From contig JBGSHM010000009.1 in NCBI GenBank assembly GCA_041752235.1, forward strand, positions 1 through 64,000: a DNA stretch of 64,000 bases, in the 5' to 3' direction. Of the stretch, positions 17,370 through 26,767 are shown in pieces (position 1 is the stretch's first letter; each line of letters starts with the position of its first letter). Position numbers and translations under genes: made by a program. The notes under the pieces are model-generated. The model had not been told where the DNA came from. It did not search any database and worked only from the letters and a program-made list of their open reading frames with translations. This stretch comes from SpSt-398 sp041752235. Lineage in GTDB: Bacteria > Bacteroidota > Bacteroidia > Chitinophagales > Chitinophagaceae.

Positions 17370-19577
17370 ATGCAAAAGATAAAGACCGATCGTCGTCGTT
17401 TTTTGAAACTGTCCAGTCTCGCTTCTGGTGGACTGGTTTTGGGATTCACCCTCCCGGGACTTCAAGCACTCGCTCTTCCTGATGAGGAGTGTACGCATTT
17501 TCAACCCGGGGCTTATTTGCGGATCGACCGAAAGGGCCTGGTGACCATTTTTGTGGCCAAGCAGGAATCAGGACAGGGAGTGGATACTGCCCTTCCCATG
17601 ATCGTAGCGGAGGAACTGGAAGTGGATTTTAGAAAAGTAAAAGTAGAACTCGCGCCCTTTGGCACACTGCCTGCAGGGATGCACGATACCGGCGGAAGCC
17701 AAAGTGTATTGGGTATGTATGATACTCTGCGCAAGGCAGGTGCGATTGCCAAAGCCATGTTGATACAGGCCGCTGCCAATAGCTGGAAAGTAAATGTTTC
17801 GAGTTGTGCTGCAGATATGGGGGAAGTGGTCCATACTTCGACCATGAAACGGATCGGGTATGGTGAATTGGTTTGCGAAGCCGCCAAACTGCCCATCCCT
17901 GCTGAAGTGACCCTTAAAAGTCCAAAGGATTTCAAGTTGATCGGTAAGTCGGAGAAAAGAAGCGGGTTGAAAGATATACTCACGGGAAAAACCAAATATG
18001 GATTGGATACCCGCATTCCCGGAATGGCGGTAGCCGTGGCCGTGCGCTGCCCGGTGCTTGGTGGAAAAATGGTAACGTATGATGATTCTGCCGCGAAGAA
18101 GGTAACCGGTGTTTTAAAGATAGTAGCGTATAAAGGAACGGGTAAACCCATGCATGTACGGGATGGTGTAGCCATCATTGCCACTCATACCTGGGCCGCT
18201 ATGAAAGCCAAAGAGATGTTGACCGTGACCTGGGATGAAGGTCCCCGTAATGAGGAAAGCACGGTCACTTTGTTTGAAACCTTTGCGGCAAAAGCTGGGG
18301 ATGCTCCAAAGATCGAGGTTTTTAAGAAAGGTGATCCGGGTGGTGTAAAAGGAGCCGGAAAACTGTCAGCCGAATATGCACAACCATTTCTGGCCCATGC
18401 AACCATGGAGCCGGTGAATTTTATAGCCGAAGTAAAAGGGGAAAAATGTGAGATATGGGGTGGATTGCAATTGCCCGACTGGGCCGTGGATACGATTGCC
18501 CATGAGTGTGGGTTCAAGAAACCCGATATCAAAGTTAACCTGGGTTTGATGGGTGGCGCTTTTGGCCGCAGGTTGCATTTTGATTTTGCCATTGAAGCGG
18601 TGAAGATCGCGCAGCAGTTTGACCGACCCGTACAATTGGTCTGGGACCGCGTAGATGATACGCAGTTTGGTATGTTTCGCCCGGCCAACTACCACCGTCT
18701 CGACGCCCAATGGGATGAAAAGGGGAAACTCGTATCCTGGAAACATCATGTGCTGGGCACGCCGATTGCCTATATGATCGAAGGGCCGGAGACCAAGAAT
18801 ATCGGGGAAATGGATGGAGCGGATGCAGGTTTCTGTTATGATGTGGCCAATATCCAAACGGGCTATACCCCGGTTGATTTCAATATTAACCGCGGTTGGT
18901 TGCGATCGGTGGATATTTGCGTCAATACCTTTCCGGTGGAATCCTTTGTAGATGAAATTGCAGGGAAACTTAAAAAGGATCCACTTGCGTTTCGTTTATC
19001 CTTACTCGAAAACAGACCCGACTTTAAAACCGGTACCGAAGCCTGGGCACTGACCCAGTCACCCGCGCGTATTGCAGGCGTGTTGAAATTAGCAGCCGAA
19101 AAGATCGGGTATGATAAACCCCGCAAACCCAACCATTATATTGGATTGGCCACGCACTCTTTCATTTTTGCCAAAGGATATGCCGCACATGCCATAGAGG
19201 TAGAGATGGTTGGGGAGAAAAAATTCCGGATCACCCGGGTGGTGGCGGCCATTGATTGCGGGCAGGTCATCAACCCGGATGGATTGCTGAATCAAATGGA
19301 AGGCGGATTGGCTTTTGGTCTGACCCAGGCGCTCAAAGGGGAGATCACCATCAAGGACAGCCGGGTGATGCAGGATGGATTCTTTAGCTACGAATTATTA
19401 ATGTATAGTGAAATGCCTCCACTCGAGGTCTATATTATTCCCAGTGAAGCCGAGCCCGGTGGGGTTGGGGAAGTGGGTGTATCTACCGTAGCCCCGGCCC
19501 TTTGCAATGCCCTGGCCGCTGCAGGTCACCGTCCCCGTAACCTGCCCATCCGAAATGAGGGATTTAGTTGGGTATAA
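17370..19577 (+). CDS. Molybdopterin-binding large subunit, isoquinoline 1-oxidoreductase-like
   Basis: A 735-aa catalytic subunit of the xanthine oxidase family. A Tat-type signal (DRRRFLKLSSLASGGLVLGF) predicts periplasmic export. Conserved blocks include HATMEPVNFIAEV, GLMGGAFGRRL and the C-terminal GGVGEVGVST with Glu701 as the likely active-site base. Substrates of such two-subunit enzymes range from aldehydes to N-heterocycles and cannot be told apart here. Molybdenum-cofactor chaperone genes (XdhC type) are not in the window. Its stop codon overlaps the palindromic operator of the following tetR gene. Confidence 0.93.
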   Translation: MQKIKTDRRRFLKLSSLASGGLVLGFTLPGLQALALPDEECTHFQPGAYLRIDRKGLVTIFVAKQESGQGVDTALPMIVAEELEVDFRKVKVELAPFGTLPAGMHDTGGSQSVLGMYDTLRKAGAIAKAMLIQAAANSWKVNVSSCAADMGEVVHTSTMKRIGYGELVCEAAKLPIPAEVTLKSPKDFKLIGKSEKRSGLKDILTGKTKYGLDTRIPGMAVAVAVRCPVLGGKMVTYDDSAAKKVTGVLKIVAYKGTGKPMHVRDGVAIIATHTWAAMKAKEMLTVTWDEGPRNEESTVTLFETFAAKAGDAPKIEVFKKGDPGGVKGAGKLSAEYAQPFLAHATMEPVNFIAEVKGEKCEIWGGLQLPDWAVDTIAHECGFKKPDIKVNLGLMGGAFGRRLHFDFAIEAVKIAQQFDRPVQLVWDRVDDTQFGMFRPANYHRLDAQWDEKGKLVSWKHHVLGTPIAYMIEGPETKNIGEMDGADAGFCYDVANIQTGYTPVDFNINRGWLRSVDICVNTFPVESFVDEIAGKLKKDPLAFRLSLLENRPDFKTGTEAWALTQSPARIAGVLKLAAEKIGYDKPRKPNHYIGLATHSFIFAKGYAAHAIEVEMVGEKKFRITRVVAAIDCGQVINPDGLLNQMEGGLAFGLTQALKGEITIKDSRVMQDGFFSYELLMYSEMPPLEVYIIPSEAEPGGVGEVGVSTVAPALCNALAAAGHRPRNLPIRNEGFSWV

Positions 19578-19603
19578 TATTTTAATCATTTGATTAAAAT
19601 ATT
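19576..19603. promoter_or_regulatory. Perfect palindrome, likely TetR operator before tetR
   Basis: AATATTTTAATCA (19576-19588), 2-bp spacer, TGATTAAAATATT (19591-19603): a perfect 13-bp-arm dyad. It overlaps the upstream gene's stop codon and lies 45 bp before the tetR ATG. A related dyad precedes the TolC gene, which is typical of autoregulated TetR control. Confidence 0.85.
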
Positions 19604-19647
19604 TGTTTAATTCAGAAATTCTTTTTTTCTTTGCCACATTGAACCCC

Positions 19648-20280
19648 ATGGCAAAGACAAAGACGATAAAACCCCTCGATACCAGTACCGAAGAGAAGAT
19701 CAAGCAAGCGGCCAAGGTTGTTTTTACGACCAAAGGCTATGCGGCGGCGCGTACCCGGGATATTGCGGAAGAGGCGGGGATCAATCTTGCCTTATTGAAC
19801 TACTATTTCAGAAGTAAGGAACGGTTGTTTCAGATCGTGATGCTCGAGAGCCTTCAGACATTTTTTTCTTCCATGATCATGGTGCTCAATGATGAGGACT
19901 TGAGTTTTGAAAAGAAGGTGCAGGGTTTTGTGGACCGTTACATTACCTTATTTCAGGCCCAACCTGATCTCCCCTTTTTTGTGGTTAGTGAATTAAATAA
20001 TCATCCGGAATTTTTCTTAAAAGAGATGAAGGTGAAGGATGTGATATTTAAGTCTTCTTTTTTCAGGGAGTTACAGGTACGCATGGCGGCCAATCCACGC
20101 CTAAAAGGGGTGAATCCTATTCAGATGCTGGTGAATATGTCCTCGATGGTGATCTTTCCGTTTGCGGCAGCGCCATTTATCCGGCAGATCGGGCAACTGA
20201 AGGATAAGGAATTTGACCAGTTGATGGAAGAGCGAAAAGCGCTTATTCCCCAGTGGATATTGGGAATGCTCAACGGTTGA
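19648..20280 (+). CDS. TetR-family transcriptional regulator of the export operon
   Basis: A 210-aa regulator starting at ATG 19648 (MAKTKTIKPLD); a start at 19603 would overlap the operator and is less likely. The N-terminal HTH reads RTRDIAEEAGINLALLNYYFRSKERLF. The C-terminal region (LQTFFSSMIMVLNDEDLSFEKKVQGFVDRY) is of the CecR/YbiH type, which in E. coli controls the ybhGFSR exporter. Here the same class of exporter follows directly. It probably represses itself and the operon through the dyads at 19576-19603 and 20296-20315. Confidence 0.92.
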   Translation: MAKTKTIKPLDTSTEEKIKQAAKVVFTTKGYAAARTRDIAEEAGINLALLNYYFRSKERLFQIVMLESLQTFFSSMIMVLNDEDLSFEKKVQGFVDRYITLFQAQPDLPFFVVSELNNHPEFFLKEMKVKDVIFKSSFFRELQVRMAANPRLKGVNPIQMLVNMSSMVIFPFAAAPFIRQIGQLKDKEFDQLMEERKALIPQWILGMLNG

Positions 20281-20295
20281 TTTTTTTTGAATCTA

Positions 20296-20315
20296 ATTTA
20301 ATCAAATGACTAAAT
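20296..20315. promoter_or_regulatory. Second TetR-type dyad before the TolC gene
   Basis: ATTTAATCA (20296-20304), AA, TGACTAAAT (20307-20315): one mismatch between arms. It shares the TAATCA/TGA(T/C)TA core with the palindrome before tetR and lies 16 bp before the TolC-gene ATG, well placed to block its transcription. Confidence 0.75.
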
Positions 20316-20331
20316 CGAATATTTAAATTTT

Positions 20332-21600
20332 ATGCGTCAAACGATTTTACTACCCTTGATGGTCTTGCTGGGTGGGGTGGGACTTGAAGCGCAAACCATC
20401 CTCCGAATAGATTCCTGTATGCAATGGGCCCGGGATAACTATCCCCTGGTCAGGCAACAACAATTGATCGAGCGGTCGCGTGACCTCTCGGTAGAAAATG
20501 CTTCCAAAGGCCAGTTGCCGCAATTGAGCCTTGGGGGTCAGGCCAGCTATCAGTCCGAAGTAACCAAGTTAGGGATCAGCGTCCCGGGGTTTACCGCTCC
20601 TGAATTGTCAAAAGACCAGTACCGGCTTTATGCCGAAATTAACCAGCCGCTTACGGACTTGCAGACGATCAATCGACAGAAGGATTTGTTACGCTCCAAT
20701 GGTGAAGTGGAGAAGCAGAAGTTGGAAGTTGAATTGTATAAATTAAAAGAACGTGTGACTCAGCTTTTCTTTGGCATACTGCTGATGCATGAGCAGGAAA
20801 AGCAGGTGGAGTTGATGATGGCGGATATAACCGCGGGGATGGAGAAAACCCAGGTAGCGGTGGACAATGGAACAGCCACCAGGACAAATATTTATTTACT
20901 GGAGGCCGAAATGGTGAAGGCAAAACAAAGAAGGAAGGAGATGGCTGCTGTCAGGGAGAGTTATGAAGAGATGTTGTCTTTATTTACGGGGAAGCAGTTT
21001 AGTGGTGCGGTTATTTTGGAAAAACCAAGTTTGCTCACCGAAAGCACTGAAAGCACGGAAATGAAGCGACCTGAATTAAAATTGTATGAATTGCAATATA
21101 CCAATCTGAGTTTGCAGGAGAAATTACGGAAGGCAAAGAATTGGCCCCGGTTTAGCCTGTTTCTTCAGGGAGGGGTAGGACGCCCGGCATTGAATATGCT
21201 GAGCAATGAAATGGATCCTTACTATATCGGCGGGTTGCGATTGGCATGGAATATGGGTCACCTGTATACAAAGAAGGCCGATCACCAATTGATCAACCTC
21301 CAGCAACAGACGGTGGCGTTGCAAAAAGAGACTTTTTTACTAAACACTAAACTTTCCCTTTCTCAACAGGATGGGGAGATACGGAAGTATCAGGCGCTGA
21401 TCAATGGCGACCAGGAGTTAATTACCCTCCGGGAGAAGATCAAGAAAACGTCCCAACTACAACTCGAGAACGGGATCATCACCGCCAATGATTATATCAC
21501 CTATATAAATGCGGAAGACCAGGCCCGCCAGGGATTGTTGTTGCATGAAGTACAGTTGTTGATGGTGAGGTTTGGGAAGGAGTTGCTGAAAGGCTATTAG
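20332..21600 (+). CDS. TolC-family outer membrane efflux protein
   Basis: A 422-aa outer-membrane factor with a signal peptide (MRQTILLPLMVLLGGVGLEAQ). It has the two-fold alpha-helical repeat arrangement, with long coiled segments (LRSNGEVEKQKLEVELYKLKERV; KKADHQLINLQQQTVALQ). It should form the outer-membrane channel for the exporter encoded downstream. The two halves are joined by a linker with LTE-STE-STE (21034-21060), a three-unit 9-bp repeat in frame. It is the first structural gene after tetR, and the stop is TAG. Confidence 0.93.
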   Translation: MRQTILLPLMVLLGGVGLEAQTILRIDSCMQWARDNYPLVRQQQLIERSRDLSVENASKGQLPQLSLGGQASYQSEVTKLGISVPGFTAPELSKDQYRLYAEINQPLTDLQTINRQKDLLRSNGEVEKQKLEVELYKLKERVTQLFFGILLMHEQEKQVELMMADITAGMEKTQVAVDNGTATRTNIYLLEAEMVKAKQRRKEMAAVRESYEEMLSLFTGKQFSGAVILEKPSLLTESTESTEMKRPELKLYELQYTNLSLQEKLRKAKNWPRFSLFLQGGVGRPALNMLSNEMDPYYIGGLRLAWNMGHLYTKKADHQLINLQQQTVALQKETFLLNTKLSLSQQDGEIRKYQALINGDQELITLREKIKKTSQLQLENGIITANDYITYINAEDQARQGLLLHEVQLLMVRFGKELLKGY

Positions 21601-21631
21601 CTTTTGGCTATTAACGGTTAGCTGTTAAATA
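21601..21631. repeat. Short GCTATTA-type repeat
   Basis: Degenerate heptamer units (GGCTATTA, CGGTTAGC, TGTTAA) immediately after the TolC-gene stop. Same family as the elements at 24327-24366 and 27901-28010. Confidence 0.55.
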
Positions 21632-21657
21632 AAATTTGAAAATTTAATGATAAGGGT

Positions 21658-22599
21658 ATGAAAAATTTCTTTTTACTAATTCTTGGAACCGGGATAATGT
21701 TTTTTAGTTCTTGTACCGGCAATGGACATTCTTTTGATGGATCGGGAGCATTTGAGGCAGATGAGATCATTATTTCATCGGAGGCCAATGGGGTGTTAAA
21801 GGAGTTTAATCTGGAGGAAGGAGATAGTCTATCTGCGGGCGAATACATTGGCTATGTGGATAGCACGCAGTTATCGCTTCGCAAAAAGCAGTTAATGGCC
21901 CAGATTCAGGCCACGGGTAGTCGTATACCGGATATTGGAACCCAAACTGCCTACTATGCCCGCCAGGCGGCTGTGTATAAAAGCAGACTATCCACCCTGG
22001 AACGGGAAGAGAAGCGTCTTTCAAATCTGGTTGCCGGCGAGGCAGCGCCACAAAAGCAATTGGATGATATCGTTTCCCAAATAGACGAAGTAAAAAAGCA
22101 GATCGACCTGGTACAGCAACAACAGGCGGCACAGGTTTCGGCCCTGGGTACACAGGCCAGGGGCTTGCAAACAGATCCCCTCGCGCTCTATGCACAGATC
22201 GAGCAGGTAGAGGACCAGTTAATCAAATGCAGATTGACGAGTACAGGCAAGGGCACAGTGTTGGTCACTTATGTAGAGCCCAATGAGTTGGTAGCTGTTG
22301 GAAAACCCTTATATAAGATCGCTGATCTCTCTACGATGACCCTGAAAGCCTATGTAGATGGGAATACATTGCCATTGATCAAGATCGGGCAGAAAGTGAA
22401 GGTGAGAACAGATGATGGCAAAGGCGGGATGAAAGAAACGACAGGAACCATCACCTGGATCAACAGCAAGGCGGAGTTTACGCCTAAGACCATCCAGACA
22501 AAAGATGAAAGAGCGGACCTGGTGTATGCGGTAAAAGTGTCGGTGGTGAATGATGGGTATTATAAGATCGGGATGTATGGCGAGATGCGAATTGAGTGA
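21658..22599 (+). CDS. HlyD-family membrane fusion lipoprotein (YbhG-like)
   Basis: A 313-aa periplasmic adaptor with a lipobox at FFSSC (Cys19). The biotinyl-lipoyl-like halves are AFEADEIIISSEANGVLKEF and KGTVLVTYVEPNELVAVGKPLYKIADL, flanking a coiled hairpin (about residues 80-180, TLEREEKRLSNLVAGEAAPQ). It connects the ABC transporter to the TolC-like channel. Gene order matches ybhG-F-S-R. It lies 57 bp after the TolC gene and 75 bp before the ATPase gene. Confidence 0.93.
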   Translation: MKNFFLLILGTGIMFFSSCTGNGHSFDGSGAFEADEIIISSEANGVLKEFNLEEGDSLSAGEYIGYVDSTQLSLRKKQLMAQIQATGSRIPDIGTQTAYYARQAAVYKSRLSTLEREEKRLSNLVAGEAAPQKQLDDIVSQIDEVKKQIDLVQQQQAAQVSALGTQARGLQTDPLALYAQIEQVEDQLIKCRLTSTGKGTVLVTYVEPNELVAVGKPLYKIADLSTMTLKAYVDGNTLPLIKIGQKVKVRTDDGKGGMKETTGTITWINSKAEFTPKTIQTKDERADLVYAVKVSVVNDGYYKIGMYGEMRIE

Positions 22600-22603
22600 T
22601 TTT

Positions 22604-22655
22604 ACCGCCAGGACGCTATGACGCGAAGAATCGCCAGGGCTAATAGCTTTTAGTC
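22604..22655. repeat. Half 9-bp-type repeat joined to a GCTATTA-type unit
   Basis: ACCGCCAGGACGCTATGACGC starts 4 bp after the HlyD-gene stop, without its right arm, and runs into GGGCTAATAGCTTTTAG, a unit of the heptamer family. Both repeat classes thus meet at one stop codon. Confidence 0.65.
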
Positions 22656-22674
22656 TACAAAACTCTCTATAGAA

Positions 22675-23589
22675 ATGAAGGATGTTGTTTTAGATAATAT
22701 TGTCAAGACCTATAACAAAGGGACGCTAAAGGCGCTCAAGGGTGTTTCCTTTGAAGTGGAGGAGGGTGAGTTGTTTGGGTTGATCGGTCCGGATGGGGCG
22801 GGCAAGACGAGCCTTTTTCGCATACTGACCACTTTGTTGTTGGCAGATATAGGCAGGGCTACAGTGGCGGGAAATGATGTGGTAAAGGATTTTCGCAAAA
22901 TCAGGAATATGGTAGGGTATATGCCAGGGAAGTTTTCACTTTATCCCGACCTGACGGTTGAAGAAAACCTTCGCTTTTTTGCCACTGTATTCAATACCAC
23001 GATCGAGGAGAACTATGAACTGGTAAAAGATATTTATTCTCAGATAGAGCCATTCAAGAACAGGCGGGCGGGGAAATTATCAGGCGGGATGAAACAAAAA
23101 CTGGCCCTGAGTTGTGCGCTTATACACCGGCCCAAAGTGCTTTTTCTGGATGAACCTACCACGGGAGTTGATGCCGTATCGCGGAAGGAGTTTTGGGAAA
23201 TGCTCAAAAGGTTAAAGGCCCAGGGGATCACGATACTTGTTTCCACACCCTATATGGATGAAGCCACGCTTTGTGAGCGGATCGCGCTGATTCAGGAAGG
23301 AGAAATCCTTTCCATAGATACACCGGCAGCTATACGTGATTCATTTGGGGAGCCGCTTTATGCGGTGAAGTCGGGCACTATGAGTGCCTTGTTGACCGAT
23401 CTCCGTGGATCTGATCTGGTGTCGTCAAGCAATTCATTTGGCGAATACCACCATATAACCTTTAAAAGCCCCGGTCCAGCCATGGTGGAGGGACTTCGTC
23501 AACAACTTGTTTCCCGTCACCCGGATCTGCAAATTGAAACCATCCGACCAACGGTGGAAGATTGTTTTATTAAACTCATGGACGCATGA
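22675..23589 (+). CDS. ABC exporter ATPase 1 (YbhF N-terminal-like)
   Basis: A 304-aa ATP-binding subunit. Walker A is GPDGAGKTS, the signature is LSGGMKQK, and Walker B is VLFLDEPTTG with the usual H-loop position replaced by STPYMDE. In E. coli YbhF two such ATPases are fused; here they are separate genes that overlap by 4 bp (ATGA), indicating translational coupling. The C-terminal ~80 residues form the accessory domain common to this family. It energises export through the two downstream permeases. Confidence 0.94.
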   Translation: MKDVVLDNIVKTYNKGTLKALKGVSFEVEEGELFGLIGPDGAGKTSLFRILTTLLLADIGRATVAGNDVVKDFRKIRNMVGYMPGKFSLYPDLTVEENLRFFATVFNTTIEENYELVKDIYSQIEPFKNRRAGKLSGGMKQKLALSCALIHRPKVLFLDEPTTGVDAVSRKEFWEMLKRLKAQGITILVSTPYMDEATLCERIALIQEGEILSIDTPAAIRDSFGEPLYAVKSGTMSALLTDLRGSDLVSSSNSFGEYHHITFKSPGPAMVEGLRQQLVSRHPDLQIETIRPTVEDCFIKLMDA

Positions 23590-24329
23590 CCAGGGATATC
23601 GTCATTCATACCGAAGGGTTAACCAAACGCTATGGTGATTTTGTTGCCGCCAATGATATCAGCATTGATGTACATGCCGGAGAGATATTTGGATTTCTGG
23701 GTGCTAATGGTGCGGGAAAAACCACAGCCATGCGTATGCTCTGTGGCTTATTGACCCCCAGTTCGGGCAAGGCAAAGATTGCCGGATATGATATTTACAA
23801 GGAGACCGAAAAGATCAAATTGAATATCGGGTATATGAGCCAGAGATTCTCCTTGTATGAAGACCTGACGGTGCGGGAGAATATCCGGTTTTTTGGCGGG
23901 ATCTATGGAATGGAAGATAAGGAGATCAAAACCCGATCCGAAGCCATGTTGGATGACCTGGGTTTACTGCCCGAGGCCAATCAACTCGTGGGCTCCCTGC
24001 CGCTTGGCTGGAAACAAAAGCTGGCTTTTTCCGTAGCCATATTTCATGCACCGAAAATCGTATTCCTGGATGAACCAACCGGAGGTGTGGATCCGGTCAC
24101 TCGTCGGCAGTTCTGGGATCTGATCTATGCGGCAGCGGACCGTGGCACTACCATTTTTGTGACTACCCACTATATGGATGAAGCAGAGTATTGCAACCGT
24201 TTGTCCATGATGGTGGATGGGGTAGTAAAGGCCATGGATTCTCCGTTGGAATTGAAAAAGCAGTTTGGCGTGAAGTCGATGGATGAAGTGTTTTATGAAT
24301 TGGCGAGAGGGGCGAAACGGGGAGAATAG
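23586..24329 (+). CDS. ABC exporter ATPase 2 (YbhF C-terminal-like)
   Basis: A 247-aa ATP-binding subunit. Walker A is GANGAGKTT and Walker B is IVFLDEPTGGVDP. The signature is degenerate (GSLPLGWKQKL in place of LSGGQ), as is typical of one half of this ATPase pair. It overlaps the preceding ATPase gene by 4 bp. Together they would form the asymmetric nucleotide-binding dimer of the exporter. The stop is TAG and is followed at once by a heptamer-type hairpin. Confidence 0.93.
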   Translation: MTRDIVIHTEGLTKRYGDFVAANDISIDVHAGEIFGFLGANGAGKTTAMRMLCGLLTPSSGKAKIAGYDIYKETEKIKLNIGYMSQRFSLYEDLTVRENIRFFGGIYGMEDKEIKTRSEAMLDDLGLLPEANQLVGSLPLGWKQKLAFSVAIFHAPKIVFLDEPTGGVDPVTRRQFWDLIYAAADRGTTIFVTTHYMDEAEYCNRLSMMVDGVVKAMDSPLELKKQFGVKSMDEVFYELARGAKRGE

Positions 24330-24366
24330 CTAATAGCCTTTAGCTATTAGCGGTTAGCTTTTAGCC
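24327..24366. repeat. GCTATTA-type inverted repeat
   Basis: AGCTAATAGC, CTT, TAGCTATTAGC, then GGTTAGCTTTTAGC: a small hairpin made of the heptamer unit and its complement. It begins at the stop codon of the ATPase gene. Confidence 0.75.
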
Positions 24367-24401
24367 CGGCAGACAGCTTATACCAATAACGAACAAAAAA
24401 A

Positions 24402-25511
24402 ATGAAGCAATTTTTGTCCTTTGTACGAAAAGAATTCCTACACGTATTCCGTGACCGGAAGACCCTGCTCCTTCTGTTTGGTTTACCGGTGGCGCAGATA
24501 TTGTTGTTTGGTTTTGCTTTGACAAATGAGATCAAGAACACAAAAATTGTTGTTTGCGATTATGCACATGATGGAGCTTCCCGGGCTATCATACAAAAAT
24601 TAGCAGCAAGTCCGCAGTTTGATCTGGAAGAAGCCTTGTTAAGTCATGAGCAGATCGAGGCTTCCTTTAAGAAGGGAAAGGTTAAGCTTGCTGTGGTTTT
24701 CCCACCCCATTTTGAATCCGACCTGCAGCATCTGGGAAAATCGAGCGTGCAGGTGATCGCCGATGCTTCTGACCCCAATACGGCGTCAACATTGACCAAT
24801 TATGTTTCTAATATAACCCGATCTTACCAGCAAGAGTTGGGTGGGGCGGGTGACCCTTATCCCATGCAGATCGAATCACAGATCAGGATGATCTATAACC
24901 CGGAGTTGAAGGGAACAACCAATTTTGTTCCGGGGGTGATGGCGTTGGTCCTCTTGTTGGTTTGTGTGTTGATGACCTCGGTATCTATTGTGCGGGAGAA
25001 GGAGTCGGGAACCATGGAGGTATTGCTGGTTTCTCCTTTTCATCCCTTGATGGTTATTCTTTCCAAGGCGGTTCCTTATCTGGTGGTGTCGATTGTTAAT
25101 CTGGCGGTAATACTCTTATTAAGTGTGTATTTGCTGGGTATGCCGGTCAAAGGCAGTTTGTTATTGATCATTGGGGAAAGCATTTTGTTGATCATTACCG
25201 CCTTGTCACTGGGATTATTGATCTCCAATGTGGCGGCTTCCCAACAAGCCGCTATGCTGATGTCGTTGATGGGGATGATGCTGCCGACTATGTTGTTCAC
25301 CGGGTTTATGTTCCCGTTGGAGAATATGCCCCTTCCCTTACAAATTATTTCCAATATTGTTCCTTCCAAGTGGTATTATATCATTATCAAATCGGTGATG
25401 GTCAAAGGGCTGGGTTTTTCCGCGATCTGGAAGGAAACCCTGATCCTGTTTTCCATGGCCATTTTATTGCTCAGTATAAGTCTGGCTCGATTTAAAACCC
25501 GGTTAGCATGA
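24402..25511 (+). CDS. ABC-2 type permease 1 (YbhS-like)
   Basis: A 369-aa inner-membrane permease. It has one N-terminal transmembrane segment (about 20-40), a large extracytoplasmic domain (about 41-175) and five C-terminal segments from about residue 178 on. The motif VREKESGTMEVLLVSP is diagnostic of ABC-2 permeases of drug or lipid exporters. It overlaps the next permease gene by 4 bp, so both are translated as a pair. Cargo is unknown; homologues export cationic drugs. Confidence 0.93.
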   Translation: MKQFLSFVRKEFLHVFRDRKTLLLLFGLPVAQILLFGFALTNEIKNTKIVVCDYAHDGASRAIIQKLAASPQFDLEEALLSHEQIEASFKKGKVKLAVVFPPHFESDLQHLGKSSVQVIADASDPNTASTLTNYVSNITRSYQQELGGAGDPYPMQIESQIRMIYNPELKGTTNFVPGVMALVLLLVCVLMTSVSIVREKESGTMEVLLVSPFHPLMVILSKAVPYLVVSIVNLAVILLLSVYLLGMPVKGSLLLIIGESILLIITALSLGLLISNVAASQQAAMLMSLMGMMLPTMLFTGFMFPLENMPLPLQIISNIVPSKWYYIIIKSVMVKGLGFSAIWKETLILFSMAILLLSISLARFKTRLA

Positions 25512-26623
25512 GGACACTGAAATATTTATTGCAAAAGGAGTACCGCCAGATCTTCCGCAACAAGATCATCCTGCGCATGATCATTGCCATGCCCTTGATC
25601 CAATTGATCATTTTGCCGCTGGCGGCTGACTATGAGATCAAGAACATCAATATTGCGGTGGTGGATCAGGACCGGTCCCCTTTTTCACGCGAGTTGGTAA
25701 ACCGCATTACGGCGGCCGGGTATTTTCGTTTACAACAATACACCCATAGCTATGAGGAAGCCTTTCCCTTATTGGAGTCGGATAAGGCTGATCTGATATT
25801 GGAGATACCTCCCCGGTTTGAAAAGGATCTGGTGAGGGAAGGAAGGCAGTCTCTTTTCGTGGCAGTCAATGCCATCAATGGCACCAAGGCCATGGTGGGG
25901 GCGAATTACCTGAACCGGATCATACAGGAGTATAACAATGATATCAAATGGGAGTGGAAGACCCCGGCCATGGGTGCCAAAATGATTGAGATCGAATCAG
26001 TCAATTGGTTCAATCCCTATATGAAGTATGCCTTTTTTATGGTGCCGGGTATTCTGGTTTTGTTGGTCACCATGATTTCGGCCTATATGTGTTCCATGAA
26101 TATCGTCCGGGAAAAGGAGATCGGCACCATTGAGCAGATCAATGTGACACCGGTGAAGAAGCAGTATTTTATTTTAGGTAAACTGATTCCTTTTTGGACC
26201 ATCGGGATGGTATTATTTTCCGTTGGATTATTTGTGATCGGTCGGTTTGTATATGGCATTGTGCCCATTGGGAATATATTGGCGTTGTATGCATTTCTTG
26301 CCCTATTTCTTGTAGCGGTGCTGGGTTTTGGGTTATTGATCTCCACGTATTCGAATACGCAGCAACAGGCCATGTCACTGGCGTTCTTTTTTGTGATGAT
26401 CTTTTTGCTCATGAGTGGGTTGTTTACGTCGATTGACAGCATGCCCACCTGGGCGCGTTGGGTGGCGTATAGTAACCCGGTTAGTTATTTTATTGAGGTG
26501 GTGCGTATGGTGGTGTTGAAGGGGAGTGGGTTTGGAGATTTGGGAAGGTATTTTTTGGTGATGGCGGGTTTTGCGGTGGGGTTTAATGTCTGGGCGGTAT
26601 GGAATTATAGAAAGATCTCGTGA
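25508..26623 (+). CDS. ABC-2 type permease 2 (YbhR-like)
   Basis: A 371-aa permease of the same architecture as its neighbour, with the motif VREKEIGTIEQINVTPVKK and the C-terminal segments ending VWNYRKIS. The start overlaps the end of the first permease gene. It is the last gene of the seven-gene tetR-tolC-hlyD-ATPase-ATPase-permease-permease set. A palindromic 9-bp repeat lies 9 bp after its stop and probably marks the operon end. Confidence 0.93.
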   Translation: MRTLKYLLQKEYRQIFRNKIILRMIIAMPLIQLIILPLAADYEIKNINIAVVDQDRSPFSRELVNRITAAGYFRLQQYTHSYEEAFPLLESDKADLILEIPPRFEKDLVREGRQSLFVAVNAINGTKAMVGANYLNRIIQEYNNDIKWEWKTPAMGAKMIEIESVNWFNPYMKYAFFMVPGILVLLVTMISAYMCSMNIVREKEIGTIEQINVTPVKKQYFILGKLIPFWTIGMVLFSVGLFVIGRFVYGIVPIGNILALYAFLALFLVAVLGFGLLISTYSNTQQQAMSLAFFFVMIFLLMSGLFTSIDSMPTWARWVAYSNPVSYFIEVVRMVVLKGSGFGDLGRYFLVMAGFAVGFNVWAVWNYRKIS

Positions 26624-26631
26624 GGGGGTTT

Positions 26632-26715
26632 ACCGCAAGGGCGCCAGGGCACAAGGAAACGCGAGGAAAGCGCTAAACCTATAGCGAACCTTAGCGCCTT
26701 AGCGTCTTAGCGGTT
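26632..26715. repeat. 9-bp-period palindromic intergenic repeat
   Basis: Bounded by ACCGCAAGGGCGCCAGG and CTTAGCGTCTTAGCGGTT, with internal AAAGCGCTAAAC and TAGCGAACCTTAGCGCC units. It starts 9 bp behind the exporter operon's last stop. Confidence 0.88.
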
Positions 26716-26767
26716 AAACTTCTGTTTCCCTATCTTCGTAACCAATCTCACCATTAAAACCCCCACT

